This document shows, piece by piece, positions 29,238 through 39,203 of a stretch of 64,000 bases of DNA (its first letter is position 1; every line of letters begins with the position of its first letter). The stretch is taken from positions 310,001 through 374,000 of the forward strand of contig NZ_FNYH01000001.1 of the NCBI RefSeq assembly GCF_900108915.1. Direction: 5' to 3'. Source of the DNA: Allopseudospirillum japonicum. Its GTDB lineage: Bacteria > Pseudomonadota > Gammaproteobacteria > Pseudomonadales > Halomonadaceae. The notes beneath the pieces were generated by a model. It did not search any database and was not told the DNA's origin. It saw only the letters and a list, made by a program, of their open reading frames with translations. The position numbers and the translations under genes are program-made.

Positions 29238-31949
29238 ATGATTGGATCTATGTTTAGACGCCTATTTCGCAGCAAAAATGACCGCGAAATCAAACGCTTA
29301 CGTAAGTTAGTCAAAAAGATTAATGCTTTCGAACCAGATATCAGCGCCTTATCTGATACGGAATTACAGGCCAAAACACAAGAGTTTCGCCAACGCTTAC
29401 AAGAAGGCAGCTCGCTAGAATCCCTGTTACCAGAAGCTTTCGCTGTGGTACGTGAGGCCAGTAAACGGGTCATGAAAATGCGGCACTTTGATGTGCAGCT
29501 GATCGGTGGCATGGTGCTTAACCAAGGCGATATCGCTGAAATGCGTACAGGTGAGGGTAAAACGCTAGTAGCTACTTTATCCGCCTACCTTAATGCGTTA
29601 CCCGAGAAAGGCGTGCACATTGTCACGGTGAATGATTATCTCGCACGCCGTGATGCCGAATGGATGCGCCCCTTGTATGAGTTTTTGGGCTTAAGTGTTG
29701 GTATCATTCATTCGGGCCAGCATCCGGCCGAAAAACGTCAAGCTTATCAAGCAGATATTACCTATGGCACTAACAATGAATATGGGTTTGATTATCTGCG
29801 TGATAACATGGCGTTTTCAGTGGAAGACAAGGTACAACGCCCTTTGCATTATGCCATCGTCGATGAAGTTGACTCTATCTTAATCGATGAAGCACGAACA
29901 CCTTTAATTATTTCAGGGGCTGCCGAAGATAGCTCTGAACTCTACCGTCGTATTAACACGCTAGTTCCGCATTTGCGTCCTTGGGATGCAGAAACGGAAG
30001 AAGGCCACTATATCCTTGATGAGAAGCAACGCTCAGTTGAACTCACTGAAAATGGCCATCAACTTGTAGAAGAGTTACTGGTTCAAGAAGAGTTACTCAA
30101 TGCAGGCGAAAGCCTGTATGCACCTGCCAACCTTGGCTTGTTACACCATATTAACGCTGGTTTGCGAGCACATGTACTCTTCCAAAAAGACGTTGATTAT
30201 ATTGTCCAAGAAGGACAAATTGTCATTGTTGACGAGCACACAGGACGCACCATGCCAGGACGTCGCTGGAGTGAAGGCCTACATCAGGCAGTAGAAGCCA
30301 AAGAAGGCGTCCCCATCCAAGCAGAAAGCCAAACACTTGCTTCGACAACTTTCCAGAACTATTTCCGCATCTACGAAAAGCTTTCTGGTATGACAGGAAC
30401 CGCAGATACGGAAGCTTATGAATTTAGACAGATTTATAACCTTGATGTGGTGGTGATTCCGACAAATCGGGATGTTCAGCGCCTCGATTATAATGATCTG
30501 ATTTATCTTTCCATTGAAGAAAAATACCTTGCTATCATTGAAGATATCAAAGCACAAGTAGCCGCAAAACGCCCTGTGCTGGTTGGCACCACTTCGATCG
30601 AAGCTTCTGAATACGTCAGTCGTCAACTGACAGCAGCTAAAATTGCTCACAATGTACTCAATGCAAAGCAGCACGAACGCGAGGCAGAAATTATCGCGCA
30701 AGCGGGGCAGCCCAGTGCCGTGACTATTGCAACCAATATGGCAGGTCGTGGTACAGATATTGTATTAGGTGGTAATTGGGAAGCTGAAGCGGCCAAACAG
30801 CAAGGCGCTAGCGCAGAAACTTTCGAAGCTTTAAAGCAAGATTGGCAGGCCCGCCATGATGCCGTGCTTGCGGCAGGTGGTCTACATGTTATAGGCACAG
30901 AACGCCATGAATCGCGCCGAATTGATAACCAGTTGCGTGGTCGCGCTGGACGTCAAGGTGACCCAGGTTCTACACGTTTTTATCTTTCCCTTGAAGATAA
31001 TTTAATGCGGATTTTCGCTTCTGATCGTGTACGCAATATGATGCAGGCGATGGGGATGGAAAAAGGCGAAGCCATCGAACATCGCATGGTCACCAATGCC
31101 GTCGAACGCGCTCAGCGTAAGGTTGAAGGGCGCAACTTTGATATCCGCAAACAGTTGTTGGAATATGATGATGTAGCAAATGACCAGCGACAGATGATTT
31201 ATCAACAACGTAATGAGATTCTTGAATCTGACGATATCGCTGAAACCATCGAAGCCATTCGCGAAGAAGTCTTGCACCAGACCATCAATGAGTTTGTTCC
31301 GCCACAAAGCTTGCCTGAGCAATGGCAAATTGCCAATTTAGAACAAGTCTTACAAACAGAATTCAACCTCGTCTTGCCTATTCAAACTTGGCTCGACGAA
31401 GACAAAGCTCTGTACGAAGAGCCTTTGCGCGCGCGTATTCTTGAATCTTTAGTCAATACCTACCAAGAAAAAGAAGCCCGTGTCAGTGCTGAGGTGTTCC
31501 GCAAGTTTGAAAAACAAGTCATGCTGCAAGTCTTAGATACACGCTGGAAAGAACATCTGTCCACCATGGATCACCTGCGTCAAGGGATTCACCTACGTGG
31601 TTATGCACAGAAAAACCCTAAACAGGAATATAAACGCGAAGCTTTCGAGCTCTTCCAGCAGTTGCTAATGGATATCAAAAAGGATGTCATCCGTATCCTC
31701 AGCCATATTCAAGTACAACAGCCCGAAGATGTGGACGAGATCGAACGTCGTCGTCGTGAAGCTCTCGCGCGCGAGCAAGCAAGCTCACAGTATCAACACG
31801 CTCAAGCGGACGCACAAACCCAAGAGGAATCCTCAGCGGAGGCGCCTGCACAACCTTTCGTACGTCAAACCCCTAAGGTAGGACGTAATGATCCTTGCCC
31901 TTGTGGTTCAGGTAAAAAATATAAGCAATGTTGCGGCAAGCTCAGCTAA
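29238..31949 (+). CDS. secA: SecA, preprotein translocase ATPase
   Basis: SecA drives proteins through SecYEG. The 903-residue protein has Walker A MRTGEGKT (102-109), the DEAD-like [17 protein letters not shown], the preprotein cross-linking region, [31 protein letters not shown], and the C-terminal zinc motif [13 protein letters not shown] that binds SecB and lipids. GTGAG precedes the ATG at 29238; an ATG at 29250 would also fit. No SecM-like ORF with an arrest motif was recognised upstream. Confidence 0.97.
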   Translation: MIGSMFRRLFRSKNDREIKRLRKLVKKINAFEPDISALSDTELQAKTQEFRQRLQEGSSLESLLPEAFAVVREASKRVMKMRHFDVQLIGGMVLNQGDIAEMRTGEGKTLVATLSAYLNALPEKGVHIVTVNDYLARRDAEWMRPLYEFLGLSVGIIHSGQHPAEKRQAYQADITYGTNNEYGFDYLRDNMAFSVEDKVQRPLHYAIVDEVDSILIDEARTPLIISGAAEDSSELYRRINTLVPHLRPWDAETEEGHYILDEKQRSVELTENGHQLVEELLVQEELLNAGESLYAPANLGLLHHINAGLRAHVLFQKDVDYIVQEGQIVIVDEHTGRTMPGRRWSEGLHQAVEAKEGVPIQAESQTLASTTFQNYFRIYEKLSGMTGTADTEAYEFRQIYNLDVVVIPTNRDVQRLDYNDLIYLSIEEKYLAIIEDIKAQVAAKRPVLVGTTSIEASEYVSRQLTAAKIAHNVLNAKQHEREAEIIAQAGQPSAVTIATNMAGRGTDIVLGGNWEAEAAKQQGASAETFEALKQDWQARHDAVLAAGGLHVIGTERHESRRIDNQLRGRAGRQGDPGSTRFYLSLEDNLMRIFASDRVRNMMQAMGMEKGEAIEHRMVTNAVERAQRKVEGRNFDIRKQLLEYDDVANDQRQMIYQQRNEILESDDIAETIEAIREEVLHQTINEFVPPQSLPEQWQIANLEQVLQTEFNLVLPIQTWLDEDKALYEEPLRARILESLVNTYQEKEARVSAEVFRKFEKQVMLQVLDTRWKEHLSTMDHLRQGIHLRGYAQKNPKQEYKREAFELFQQLLMDIKKDVIRILSHIQVQQPEDVDEIERRRREALAREQASSQYQHAQADAQTQEESSAEAPAQPFVRQTPKVGRNDPCPCGSGKKYKQCCGKLS

Positions 31950-31995
31950 TCGCAACACGTGCATTTTCTTTTTAATGCGCATACACTAAGCTTCT

Positions 31996-32036
31996 CGCCT
32001 ATTAATCTTCTTTGATTAATAGGCGGTTTTTGTTTG
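31996..32036 (+). terminator. Intrinsic terminator of secA
   Basis: CGCCTATTAATC (31996-32007) and GATTAATAGGCG (32014-32025) form a perfect 12-bp stem with a six-base loop, followed by GTTTTTGTTTG. Confidence 0.92.
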
Positions 32037-32086
32037 TTATTGTGTGTTATTTTTCAGCCCAAGTGATTTGTTGAGGATCGACTCTT

Positions 32087-33301
32087 ATGGCCGTTGGCGA
32101 ACTTCCTTTACCTGAGTTTTATCCCATTCAAGGTGTCCGTTTAGGGATCACAAGTGCAGGGATTAAACGTGTTGGGCGTCAAGATCTTGTACTGATCGAA
32201 GCAGCAGCAGGTAGCCAGATTGCTGCAACTTTCACACAAAATGCTTTTTGTGCTGCACCAGTACAGATTGCGAAAAAGCACTGGCAAACAAATACGCAAG
32301 GACCACTGTATTTGCTCATCAATACAGGTAATGCCAATGCGGGCACAGGCACGCAAGGTCTAGAAGACGCTATGGCGACTTGTCAAGGGGTTGCCAAGTT
32401 AACACAAACGCCAGTCGAAAGTGTGCTTCCGTTTTCTACTGGGGTCATTGGTGAGCCTTTACCAGTAGAGAAAATCCTCCATGCTTTGCCACAAGCCTAT
32501 GCCAACTTAGATGCACACCAGTGGGTACAGGCAGCACAAGGTATTATGACCACAGATACACGTCCCAAAGGGGCAAGTTTGTGCGTCCAAATCGACGGAC
32601 AAAATGTGCATCTTAGCGGCATTTCCAAAGGTGCAGGCATGATTCAGCCTAATATGGCAACCATGCTGGCATTTATTGCTACGGATGCCAAACTCGATGC
32701 ACAAATACTGCAAAAACTACATACACGCGCAGTACAAAAAAGCTTTAATCGCATCACAGTCGATAGTGATACCTCGACCAATGACGCTTGCATTTTAATC
32801 GCTTCTGGTCAGGGTGCCCACTTACAAAGCGAAGCTGCATTACAAGCCTTCCAACAGGCTTTGGAGACCTTACAACTTGCACTTGCACAAGCTATCGTAC
32901 GTGATGGCGAAGGTGCTACCAAATTTGTTGAGGTTTGTGTTGAGCAAGCCACGACAGAGCAAGAGGCGCTTCAGGTGGGGTTTACAGTGGCCAACTCCCC
33001 TCTTGTGAAAACGGCTTTATATGCTTGTGATGCCAATTGGGGGCGTATTTTAGCCGCTGTCGGCCGTGCAGGTGTCCTTAATTTAGATGTCAACCAGATT
33101 CATATCTGGCTTAATGATGTCTGTATTGTCGAAGCTGGTGCACGTGCAGCAAGCTACACAGAAGAAGCTGGTAGCCAAGTCATGCAACAAGAAGAGATCA
33201 AAATTCGCATTGCACTCGCTCGAGGTACAGTGCATGCCAGTGTCTGGACTTCTGATCTTTCTCATGAGTATGTCAGCATTAATGCAGATTACCGTTCCTA
33301 A
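32087..33301 (+). CDS. argJ: ArgJ, ornithine acetyltransferase / N-acetylglutamate synthase
   Basis: ArgJ moves the acetyl group from N-acetylornithine to glutamate, recycling it in arginine synthesis. The 404-residue precursor self-cleaves; the conserved cleavage site is in GMIQPNMATML, predicted between Ala191 and Thr192, leaving Thr192 as nucleophile. Other family parts are TFTQNAFCAAPV, NTGNANAGTG and TVDSDTSTND. Whether it is mono- or bifunctional cannot be told here. It follows a strong terminator, so it is transcribed independently of secA. Confidence 0.96.
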   Translation: MAVGELPLPEFYPIQGVRLGITSAGIKRVGRQDLVLIEAAAGSQIAATFTQNAFCAAPVQIAKKHWQTNTQGPLYLLINTGNANAGTGTQGLEDAMATCQGVAKLTQTPVESVLPFSTGVIGEPLPVEKILHALPQAYANLDAHQWVQAAQGIMTTDTRPKGASLCVQIDGQNVHLSGISKGAGMIQPNMATMLAFIATDAKLDAQILQKLHTRAVQKSFNRITVDSDTSTNDACILIASGQGAHLQSEAALQAFQQALETLQLALAQAIVRDGEGATKFVEVCVEQATTEQEALQVGFTVANSPLVKTALYACDANWGRILAAVGRAGVLNLDVNQIHIWLNDVCIVEAGARAASYTEEAGSQVMQQEEIKIRIALARGTVHASVWTSDLSHEYVSINADYRS

Positions 33302-33375
33302 GGACAGCTACCTTAAGCGCGCTTGTTGAAGACTTGGGCACTTGCTTCCCTCAGTAGAAAATTTAAGGCTTTATC

Positions 33376-34326
33376 ATGTCGAAATGTGTGCGCGTCGCGG
33401 TAGCAGTCATCGTTCGTGATCATACGCATCTTCTGATTGCACGTCGTCATTCACATCAAGATCAGGGCGGGCTATGGGAGTTCCCTGGCGGCAAGCTCGA
33501 AGTTTATGAAACAGGTTATCAGGCGCTTGTGCGTGAGTTAGAAGAAGAAGTGGGGATTCATATTCGGCAAGCCCGCCCTTTAATTCAAGTGCGCCATGAT
33601 TATGCTAATCAACAGGTTTTACTTGATGTCTGGCAAGTCTTAGATTTCCAAGGTGAGGCTTATGGACGCGAAGGCCAAGAAGTGCGCTGGGTTGCTTTAG
33701 ATACACTGGCAGATTATGCATTTCCTGCTGCCAATCAGGCGATTGTACAAGCGGTACGCTTGCCTGATCAATACTTGATCACGCCTGAGCCTCAGCAAGG
33801 TTTGTCTGCTTGGTTAGCACAGCTTGAACAAGGACTCACGCAAGCAGGGCCCCAACCCTTAGTGCAAATTCGTGCACACTCTCTCAAAGCACAAGACTAT
33901 TTCAAGTATGCATATGCCGCCACTGAGTTAGCACATCAATACCAAGCCCGCGTCATTCTTAACGCCACGCCAGATCTTTTGCAGCAGATCCCTGCTCAAG
34001 GGGTGCATTTATGTGCTTGGCAATTAGCTCAATATAACAAACGCCCTATCGAAAAAAATTACTTCCTCTCTTGTGCGGTGCATTCCCCAGAGCAACTAGC
34101 GCAAGCACAGAGGTTACAAGCAGATTGGGTCTGCTACTCGCCTATTTTACCGACCAATTCGCATCCAGAAACTACAGGTTTAGGCTGGCAAGCCTTGCAA
34201 AACTTTTGCCAACAAGCCAAAGTCCCCGTCTATGCTTTAGGTGGTATGCGAGCTGAGCATTTGGCACGGGTACAGGCGCTAGGTGCACAAGGGATTGCAG
34301 GTATCCGCTGTTTTTTTAATAACTAA
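33376..34326 (+). CDS. Nudix hydrolase fused to a ThiE-like domain
   Basis: The N-terminal half (about 1-135) is a MutT-type Nudix domain with a complete box, from GGKLEVYETG to RELEEEVGI, so 8-oxo-dGTP clean-up is plausible. The C-terminal half (about 145-316) resembles thiamine phosphate synthase: LVQIRAHSL, GVHLCAWQL, VHSPEQLAQAQRLQADWV and VPVYALGGM. Typical ThiE residues look altered (no QLREK motif, no Asp after GVHL), so synthase activity is doubtful. The same fusion next to argJ/secA is familiar from Pseudomonas. It converges on ydhR with no visible terminator. Confidence 0.88.
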   Translation: MSKCVRVAVAVIVRDHTHLLIARRHSHQDQGGLWEFPGGKLEVYETGYQALVRELEEEVGIHIRQARPLIQVRHDYANQQVLLDVWQVLDFQGEAYGREGQEVRWVALDTLADYAFPAANQAIVQAVRLPDQYLITPEPQQGLSAWLAQLEQGLTQAGPQPLVQIRAHSLKAQDYFKYAYAATELAHQYQARVILNATPDLLQQIPAQGVHLCAWQLAQYNKRPIEKNYFLSCAVHSPEQLAQAQRLQADWVCYSPILPTNSHPETTGLGWQALQNFCQQAKVPVYALGGMRAEHLARVQALGAQGIAGIRCFFNN

Positions 34327-34330
34327 AATG

Positions 34331-34636
34331 TTAAGTGATAGGCGCGCGATTGATTAGCGATAATTCCGTATTCACCGCAAAAATATGCGCACGTATTTTT
34401 GTGATACCGGCAGCTTGTAAGCGCGCTTGATGCTTTTCCAGATAAGCTTGGGCGCGGCTTTCATTCGCAAATAAGTAGACCCCACCGGCTTGTTGCATCT
34501 TTTCGTTTTCGGTCCAGATTTTCCAAAGTAAATCCTCTTCTTGGGCAATATCTGCTGCTAACGCTTGCATTGCTTGCACCATTTCAGTACCAAAAGGACC
34601 TGAGTAAGGAAAATCTACTTGCAATAAATAAGGCAT
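34331..34636 (-). CDS. ydhR: YdhR-family putative monooxygenase
   Basis: A 101-residue protein of the ferredoxin-like ABM fold, same length as E. coli YdhR. Shared features include LLQVDFPYSGPFG, LLWKIWTENEK, AGGVYLFANESRAQAYLEKHQARL and a C-terminal VNTELSLINRA. The reaction is unknown; a monooxygenase role is inferred in the family from structure only. It directly follows yacG (two bases apart) and is probably the last gene of the phoH-lnt run. Confidence 0.85.
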   Translation of the reverse strand: MPYLLQVDFPYSGPFGTEMVQAMQALAADIAQEEDLLWKIWTENEKMQQAGGVYLFANESRAQAYLEKHQARLQAAGITKIRAHIFAVNTELSLINRAPIT

Positions 34637-34638
34637 TT

Positions 34639-34833
34639 TTAAGTTTCCTTTGTGGAATGCGTGCTCTGATCAGGATATTCACTATCCCCCGCCAGCTTGT
34701 GCTCTTCGTTAGCCCAAGCACCAAAATCAATTAACTGACATTGACGGCTGCAAAAAGGGCGATGCGGATTGGTTGCTGCAAATACGCTAGGCTTGCCACA
34801 GCGTGGACAAGCAAGATAAATCACTTCCGACAT
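34639..34833 (-). CDS. yacG: YacG, zinc-binding DNA gyrase inhibitor
   Basis: A 64-residue protein with the four-cysteine zinc motif CPRCGK then FCSRQCQLIDFGAWA, the diagnostic YacG pattern. In E. coli YacG binds GyrB and inhibits gyrase. It normally sits with coaE and pilD; here it lies between lnt and ydhR, eight bases after lnt. The acidic C-terminus is short. Confidence 0.92.
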   Translation of the reverse strand: MSEVIYLACPRCGKPSVFAATNPHRPFCSRQCQLIDFGAWANEEHKLAGDSEYPDQSTHSTKET

Positions 34834-34841
34834 AATATTTC

Positions 34842-36371
34842 CTAAAACAGGCGCGCTTGTGTCTTGGGTGTGAAAAGGGCATAAGCTAACGCAAATAGCG
34901 CAAGTACGCCAGTTGGCAAAGAACCAAAACGGCTAAAGGGCGTCTCTCCCTGATAAGCTTGTACTTGCCCTCGAATTACAGTTTGTGCAAATTGCTCACC
35001 TTGGACCACAATTCCACCTTGTGGATCTAAAATCACTGAAACACCATTGTTGGTCGCTCGTACCAGCATGCGTGCATGTTCACGCGCTCGCACCTGAGCA
35101 ATTTGTAAGTGCTGCCAAGGCCCGATAGATCCCCCAAACCAAGTATCATTGGAAACCATCAAAATCCAATCCGTACTACGAATTTGCTGCGCTGCAAAAT
35201 CTGGATAGACAGCTTCATAACAAATCAAAGGCGCCACTTGGTGGCCTTGTACCCTTAAAGGTGCTTGCTCACTGGGACCTGCAATAAAGCTCGACATCGG
35301 CAGATCAAAAAATTGGATCAGCCCACGTAACCAAGCTTCCAGAGGGACATACTCACCAAAAGGGACTAATTTTTGTTTGTGATAAACACCCGCACCCTCG
35401 CCCACAACGATCAAGGTATTATGGTACTGATTCTGTTCTGGGTGAGTACGAAATGGAATGCCGGTAATTAAAGTTGCTTGCGCAGCAAGTGCCCCCTCTT
35501 GCACTTGATTTAAGTAACCTTGTGCATTTTGATACAAGGCAGGTACTGCAGTTTCTGGCCAGATGATTACTTCTGCTTGAGTTTCCTTAGCGGTCATTTG
35601 GTAATAAAGCTTGAGGCTTTGCATTCTTTGCTCTGGCAACCATTTCTCCAACTGAGGAATATTCGCCTGAATCAAACTCACAGCCAGAGGTTCACCACTA
35701 GGGGTACTCCAAGTGACTTGCTGTAAGCCCCATGCCCCTAGCCAAGGCAACAAAACTAGCCCCAAATACACAGGCTTTTTCGCCCATTGCCTAGTAAAAA
35801 TTACATGCATAACATAAGCACTCAAAGCAAGCCAGAAACTCACTAGAAACACACCACCTACAGGTAGCCATGCACCAAGCAAGGTTTCAGCTTGGCTTGT
35901 ACCCAGCAATAACCACGGAAAGCCTGTTAATAAATGACTACGTAGCCACTCAAAAAGTACCCAAAGCCCTGCCCAACCAAGATATAAAGCCCGCGAATGA
36001 CGCAAATAGCGCCAAGCAAGCACTGCCTGTAATGCAGGTAGGAGAGCCAGCCCCATCACAAAAAGGCTGGTCAGCACTAAGGCGAGGACTAAGCCAGCAC
36101 CCCCATAATCATGGATGCTGACAAAAACCCAAGAAACCCCTGCACCAAAAGCGCCTAGGCCATAAAACCAACCACACCAAGCAGCTAATTTAAGCTGCTT
36201 GACCAAACAGATACGACGTAGGAATAAATAAACTGAAAGAGGCGCACACCACCAAGCATCATAAGGTGCGAAAGCGAAAGGTAGCAGCCAGCCAGCAAAT
36301 AGGGCAAGACTGATCTGATATACAACACCTTGCTGAATCAGGGTGTGCAGGGTATCGCGCAAGGACGTCAT
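34842..36371 (-). CDS. lnt: Lnt, apolipoprotein N-acyltransferase
   Basis: Lnt adds the third acyl chain to lipoproteins at the inner membrane. The protein has six or seven N-terminal membrane segments, then a nitrilase-like periplasmic domain with the triad regions WPETAVPAL (Glu), HKQKLVPFGEYVP (Lys) and PLICYEAVYPD (Cys), and a last C-terminal membrane segment. The open frame runs into corC to 36464, but the ATG at 36371 (MTSLRDTLH), seven bases after the corC stop, gives 509 residues, close to E. coli (512). Confidence 0.95.
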   Translation of the reverse strand: MTSLRDTLHTLIQQGVVYQISLALFAGWLLPFAFAPYDAWWCAPLSVYLFLRRICLVKQLKLAAWCGWFYGLGAFGAGVSWVFVSIHDYGGAGLVLALVLTSLFVMGLALLPALQAVLAWRYLRHSRALYLGWAGLWVLFEWLRSHLLTGFPWLLLGTSQAETLLGAWLPVGGVFLVSFWLALSAYVMHVIFTRQWAKKPVYLGLVLLPWLGAWGLQQVTWSTPSGEPLAVSLIQANIPQLEKWLPEQRMQSLKLYYQMTAKETQAEVIIWPETAVPALYQNAQGYLNQVQEGALAAQATLITGIPFRTHPEQNQYHNTLIVVGEGAGVYHKQKLVPFGEYVPLEAWLRGLIQFFDLPMSSFIAGPSEQAPLRVQGHQVAPLICYEAVYPDFAAQQIRSTDWILMVSNDTWFGGSIGPWQHLQIAQVRAREHARMLVRATNNGVSVILDPQGGIVVQGEQFAQTVIRGQVQAYQGETPFSRFGSLPTGVLALFALAYALFTPKTQARLF

Positions 36372-36378
36372 CAGTCGA

Positions 36379-37260
36379 TTAGCTTTCTTCGTCGTTAGCT
36401 GAAGCAGTATCTTCCTCTTGCGAAGCACATACTTGCAACAAACGGATACGGCGGTTATCTGCACTTAAGACGGTAAAATTTAATTGCCCTAGACGAATAT
36501 GCTCATGCCGGCGCGGTAAATGGCCAAACGCTTGCATCACAATGCCACCTATAGTATCAAACTCATCATCGCTAAACTCAGTGTTAAAATGCTGGTTAAA
36601 ATCATCTATCGGTGTCAGTGCTTTCACTACAAAGCAATCTTGGTTGAGAGGTTTGATATCGCCTTCTTCATCATCAACATCATGCTCATCTTCGATATCG
36701 CCAACAATTTGTTCAAGAATATCCTCAATGGTCACTAAGCCTGCTGTACCACCGTATTCATCCACGACAATAGCCATGTGATTATGAGTGTCACGAAACT
36801 CTTTTAACAAAGTATTCAAACGTTTGGATTCAGGCACAAAGAGTGCTGGGCGCGCTAATTTACCAAGTTGCAACTGGCTATTGTTATCAGGGTGCAAAAT
36901 GAGCGGCAGCAGATCTTTTGCCAATAAAATCCCTAAGACTTCATCCGTACTTTCTCCAATCACAGGGAAGCGTGAATGTGCGGATTCTATCACCGTAGGT
37001 AGGAAGTCTCTGGGAGTTTGCCCGTCACGAATGACCACCATTTGCGAGCGTGGAATCATAATTTCACGAACTTGCATTTCAGTGATTTGCAGCGCACCTT
37101 CGATAATGCTCATCGCTTCTGCATCAAGCAAGAGGCGCTGTTCTGCATCACGTAAGAACTCTAACAACTCATTACGAGTACGCGGCTCACCACTTAAAGC
37201 CGTGAAAATTTTTTCCATCCAAGATCTACTTGATGTCGAACTCGATCGCTCATCACTCAT
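36379..37260 (-). CDS. ybeX: CorC (YbeX), CBS-domain protein linked to magnesium/cobalt efflux
   Basis: A 293-residue cytoplasmic protein with two CBS domains (MIPRSQMVVI and ALFVPESKRLNTLL regions, then VVDEYGGTAGLVTIEDILEQIVGDIEDEHD) and a C-terminal CorC/HlyC transporter-associated domain. It has no membrane segments. In E. coli it affects cobalt resistance and ribosome maturation phenotypes. It lies in the conserved phoH-ybeY-ybeX-lnt operon, 39 bases after ybeY. Confidence 0.94.
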   Translation of the reverse strand: MSDERSSSTSSRSWMEKIFTALSGEPRTRNELLEFLRDAEQRLLLDAEAMSIIEGALQITEMQVREIMIPRSQMVVIRDGQTPRDFLPTVIESAHSRFPVIGESTDEVLGILLAKDLLPLILHPDNNSQLQLGKLARPALFVPESKRLNTLLKEFRDTHNHMAIVVDEYGGTAGLVTIEDILEQIVGDIEDEHDVDDEEGDIKPLNQDCFVVKALTPIDDFNQHFNTEFSDDEFDTIGGIVMQAFGHLPRRHEHIRLGQLNFTVLSADNRRIRLLQVCASQEEDTASANDEES

Positions 37261-37299
37261 ATGTTATCCATCCACAGCTAGCATATAAAACACAGGCTT

Positions 37300-37827
37300 T
37301 TAAACCTCATACCCTTCAACGTCATAGGGATTGGCGATCCCTAAAGACGCAAGCAATTTTACCTCTAAAGCTTCCATTTGCTCAGCTTGCGCTTCTTGTA
37401 TATGGTCATAACCGAGCAAATGCAAGCATGCGTGTATCACCAAATGTGCCCAATGATGCTGCAGCAACTTTCCCTGTGCTTTCGCTTCTTGCACTACTTG
37501 AGGTACGCAAATCACTATATCTCCCAAGAGGTTACATTCCGCTTGGGCTTCTTCCGGCAAGTCTTCTGGTAACTCAAATGGAAAAGATAACACATTTGTT
37601 GGGTAGTCTTTGCCACGATAAGTTGCGTTAAGGTGCTGACTTTCTTCCCCATTGACCAAGCGAATACTTAACGCATGATGTTGGTATGCTGGGTGCCCTT
37701 GCATCACTAAATCACACCAAAGTTGAAAGTCTGCTAGGCTAGGCCATTGCACTTGCTGATCCAGTGTGGATGCTTTTTCTTCGTCTGGGTAAGCAATTTG
37801 TAAATCAAGATCTATCATAAAAGCCAA
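37300..37827 (-). CDS. ybeY: YbeY, endoribonuclease in 16S rRNA maturation
   Basis: YbeY is a zinc-dependent RNase important for 16S 3'-end processing and ribosome quality control. The 175-residue protein has the family-defining HACLHLLGYDH (three His ligands) and the Arg-containing LNATYRGKDYPTNVLSFPF. It is followed closely by ybeX and preceded by phoH (22-base gap). Confidence 0.95.
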   Translation of the reverse strand: MAFMIDLDLQIAYPDEEKASTLDQQVQWPSLADFQLWCDLVMQGHPAYQHHALSIRLVNGEESQHLNATYRGKDYPTNVLSFPFELPEDLPEEAQAECNLLGDIVICVPQVVQEAKAQGKLLQHHWAHLVIHACLHLLGYDHIQEAQAEQMEALEVKLLASLGIANPYDVEGYEV

Positions 37828-37849
37828 GCACTCATTTTAGAGGTCGTTG

Positions 37850-38860
37850 TTAATCTTCATCGTCTTTTTCAAAGCTTTCGTAGGCTTCTACAATACGCTG
37901 CACGAGAGGATGGCGCACAACATCTCGAGTTCCAAAACGCGTAAAACTGATGCCCTGTACCTCACTTAAAACTTGCATCACCTGAATGAGGCCAGAGTGA
38001 CTGCCGCGTGGCAAATCAATTTGGGTAACATCACCAGTAATCACTGCGGTAGAACCAAAACCTATCCGAGTAAGGAACATTTTCATTTGTTCTGGTGTTG
38101 TATTTTGGCTTTCATCGAGAATCACAAATGCATTATTGAGGGTGCGACCACGCATAAAAGCTAAGGGCGCAACTTCAATGACACTACGTTCGATTAACTT
38201 ACCCACCTGCTCAAACCCAAGCATATCGTATAGCGCATCATACAAAGGGCGTAAATAAGGATCTATCTTTTGTGCCAGATCCCCAGGCAAAAACCCTAAC
38301 TTTTCTCCTGCTTCTACTGCAGGACGCACCAATAAAATACGTTTCACCTGATCACGTTTAAGCGCTTCTACTGCACAGGCCACCGCTAAATACGTTTTCC
38401 CTGTCCCTGCAGGTCCAATCCCAAAGTTGATATCATGGCCGCGTATCATACGCACATAGGCTTGTTGATTTTCTCCACGCGGACGTACACTTAACTTGGG
38501 TGTTTGAATAATGACTTGTTCTTGCTGAGCATCTGTTTGTAAACCAGCATCTTGTAAAGCCTCTAAACCGGATTCTTGCAAAAATAAGTGCACCATATCA
38601 GGAGTAAGCTGCGCATGAGCTGTTTCTTTGTATAAGTGTTCTAATAAACTAAAGGCAGTTTTCACCCGCGCCGCTTCACCTGCGATCTGAAAATCTTGGC
38701 CACGATTGCGTATAGTCACTTGTAAACGCTGTTCGATTTGACGCAGGTGCTCATCATGTAAACCACAAAGATCAGCCAAACGTTGTACATTCGCAGGCTC
38801 TAGTTGAAATGTAGCGATTTGATTGTGTTGCACACTTGGGCTAGAAATATTCAAAGTCAC
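37850..38860 (-). CDS. ybeZ: PhoH-like ATPase (YbeZ)
   Basis: A 336-residue P-loop protein of the PhoH family, proposed to act with YbeY as an RNA helicase or ATPase. It has a KH-like N-terminal part, Walker A GPAGTGKT (149-156), VRPAVEAGEKLGFLPGDL and Walker B AFVILDESQNTTPEQMK. The start is a GTG; the upstream ribosome-binding site is weak. First gene of the phoH-ybeY-ybeX-lnt-yacG-ydhR run. Confidence 0.94.
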   Translation of the reverse strand: MTLNISSPSVQHNQIATFQLEPANVQRLADLCGLHDEHLRQIEQRLQVTIRNRGQDFQIAGEAARVKTAFSLLEHLYKETAHAQLTPDMVHLFLQESGLEALQDAGLQTDAQQEQVIIQTPKLSVRPRGENQQAYVRMIRGHDINFGIGPAGTGKTYLAVACAVEALKRDQVKRILLVRPAVEAGEKLGFLPGDLAQKIDPYLRPLYDALYDMLGFEQVGKLIERSVIEVAPLAFMRGRTLNNAFVILDESQNTTPEQMKMFLTRIGFGSTAVITGDVTQIDLPRGSHSGLIQVMQVLSEVQGISFTRFGTRDVVRHPLVQRIVEAYESFEKDDED

Positions 38861-39203
38861 GCGATCACTCGTTCAAAAAAAAACAAAGATTAAGATTAGC
38901 GATTGCCTACACAAAAAGAAAGCCCTGTACGCATAGACAAGAAGCTGCATCGATAAAGTGTCATCTTATGATAGGCATAATGCATTTTCGTGAAGTCTTG
39001 ATCGACAAGGAGTACAAGAAATCCACAAAACAAGGATGCAAAAACGGGCTTATAACGGCATAATAGGCGCGCTTACTTGATACAAGACTGAGCGCATTTG
39101 CTTAGCCTATCGACACTTGATAGGTAGAGATGACAAATGTATTGGGTTCCGACGTACTTACGTCGGGTGGATTGCAACTGCCTGGATAATAAGGGGCTCG
39201 GGC
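38861..39203. other. Divergent intergenic region between ybeZ and speD
   Basis: This 343-base region holds the start regions of two divergent genes. Its speD-proximal part contains two perfect hairpins (39106-39124 and 39149-39166). The frame open from 39117 into speD is not accepted as coding. No convincing sigma-70 promoter was pinned down for either direction. Confidence 0.6.
39106..39166 (+). promoter_or_regulatory. Tandem hairpins in the speD leader
   Basis: Hairpin 1: CCTATC (39106-39111) with GATAGG (39119-39124), seven-base loop. Hairpin 2: CCGACGT (39149-39155) with ACGTCGG (39160-39166) around an ACTT loop, a perfect 7-bp stem. The speD ribosome-binding site AAGGGG lies about 25 bases further on. 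No T-run follows either stem. They could regulate speD translation or stability; no known riboswitch class was recognised. Confidence 0.45.

Noticed and set aside
39117-39203. N-terminal extension of speD
   Set aside because: The SpeD family starts at [10 protein letters not shown]; the extension covers hairpin DNA and has no match to the family.
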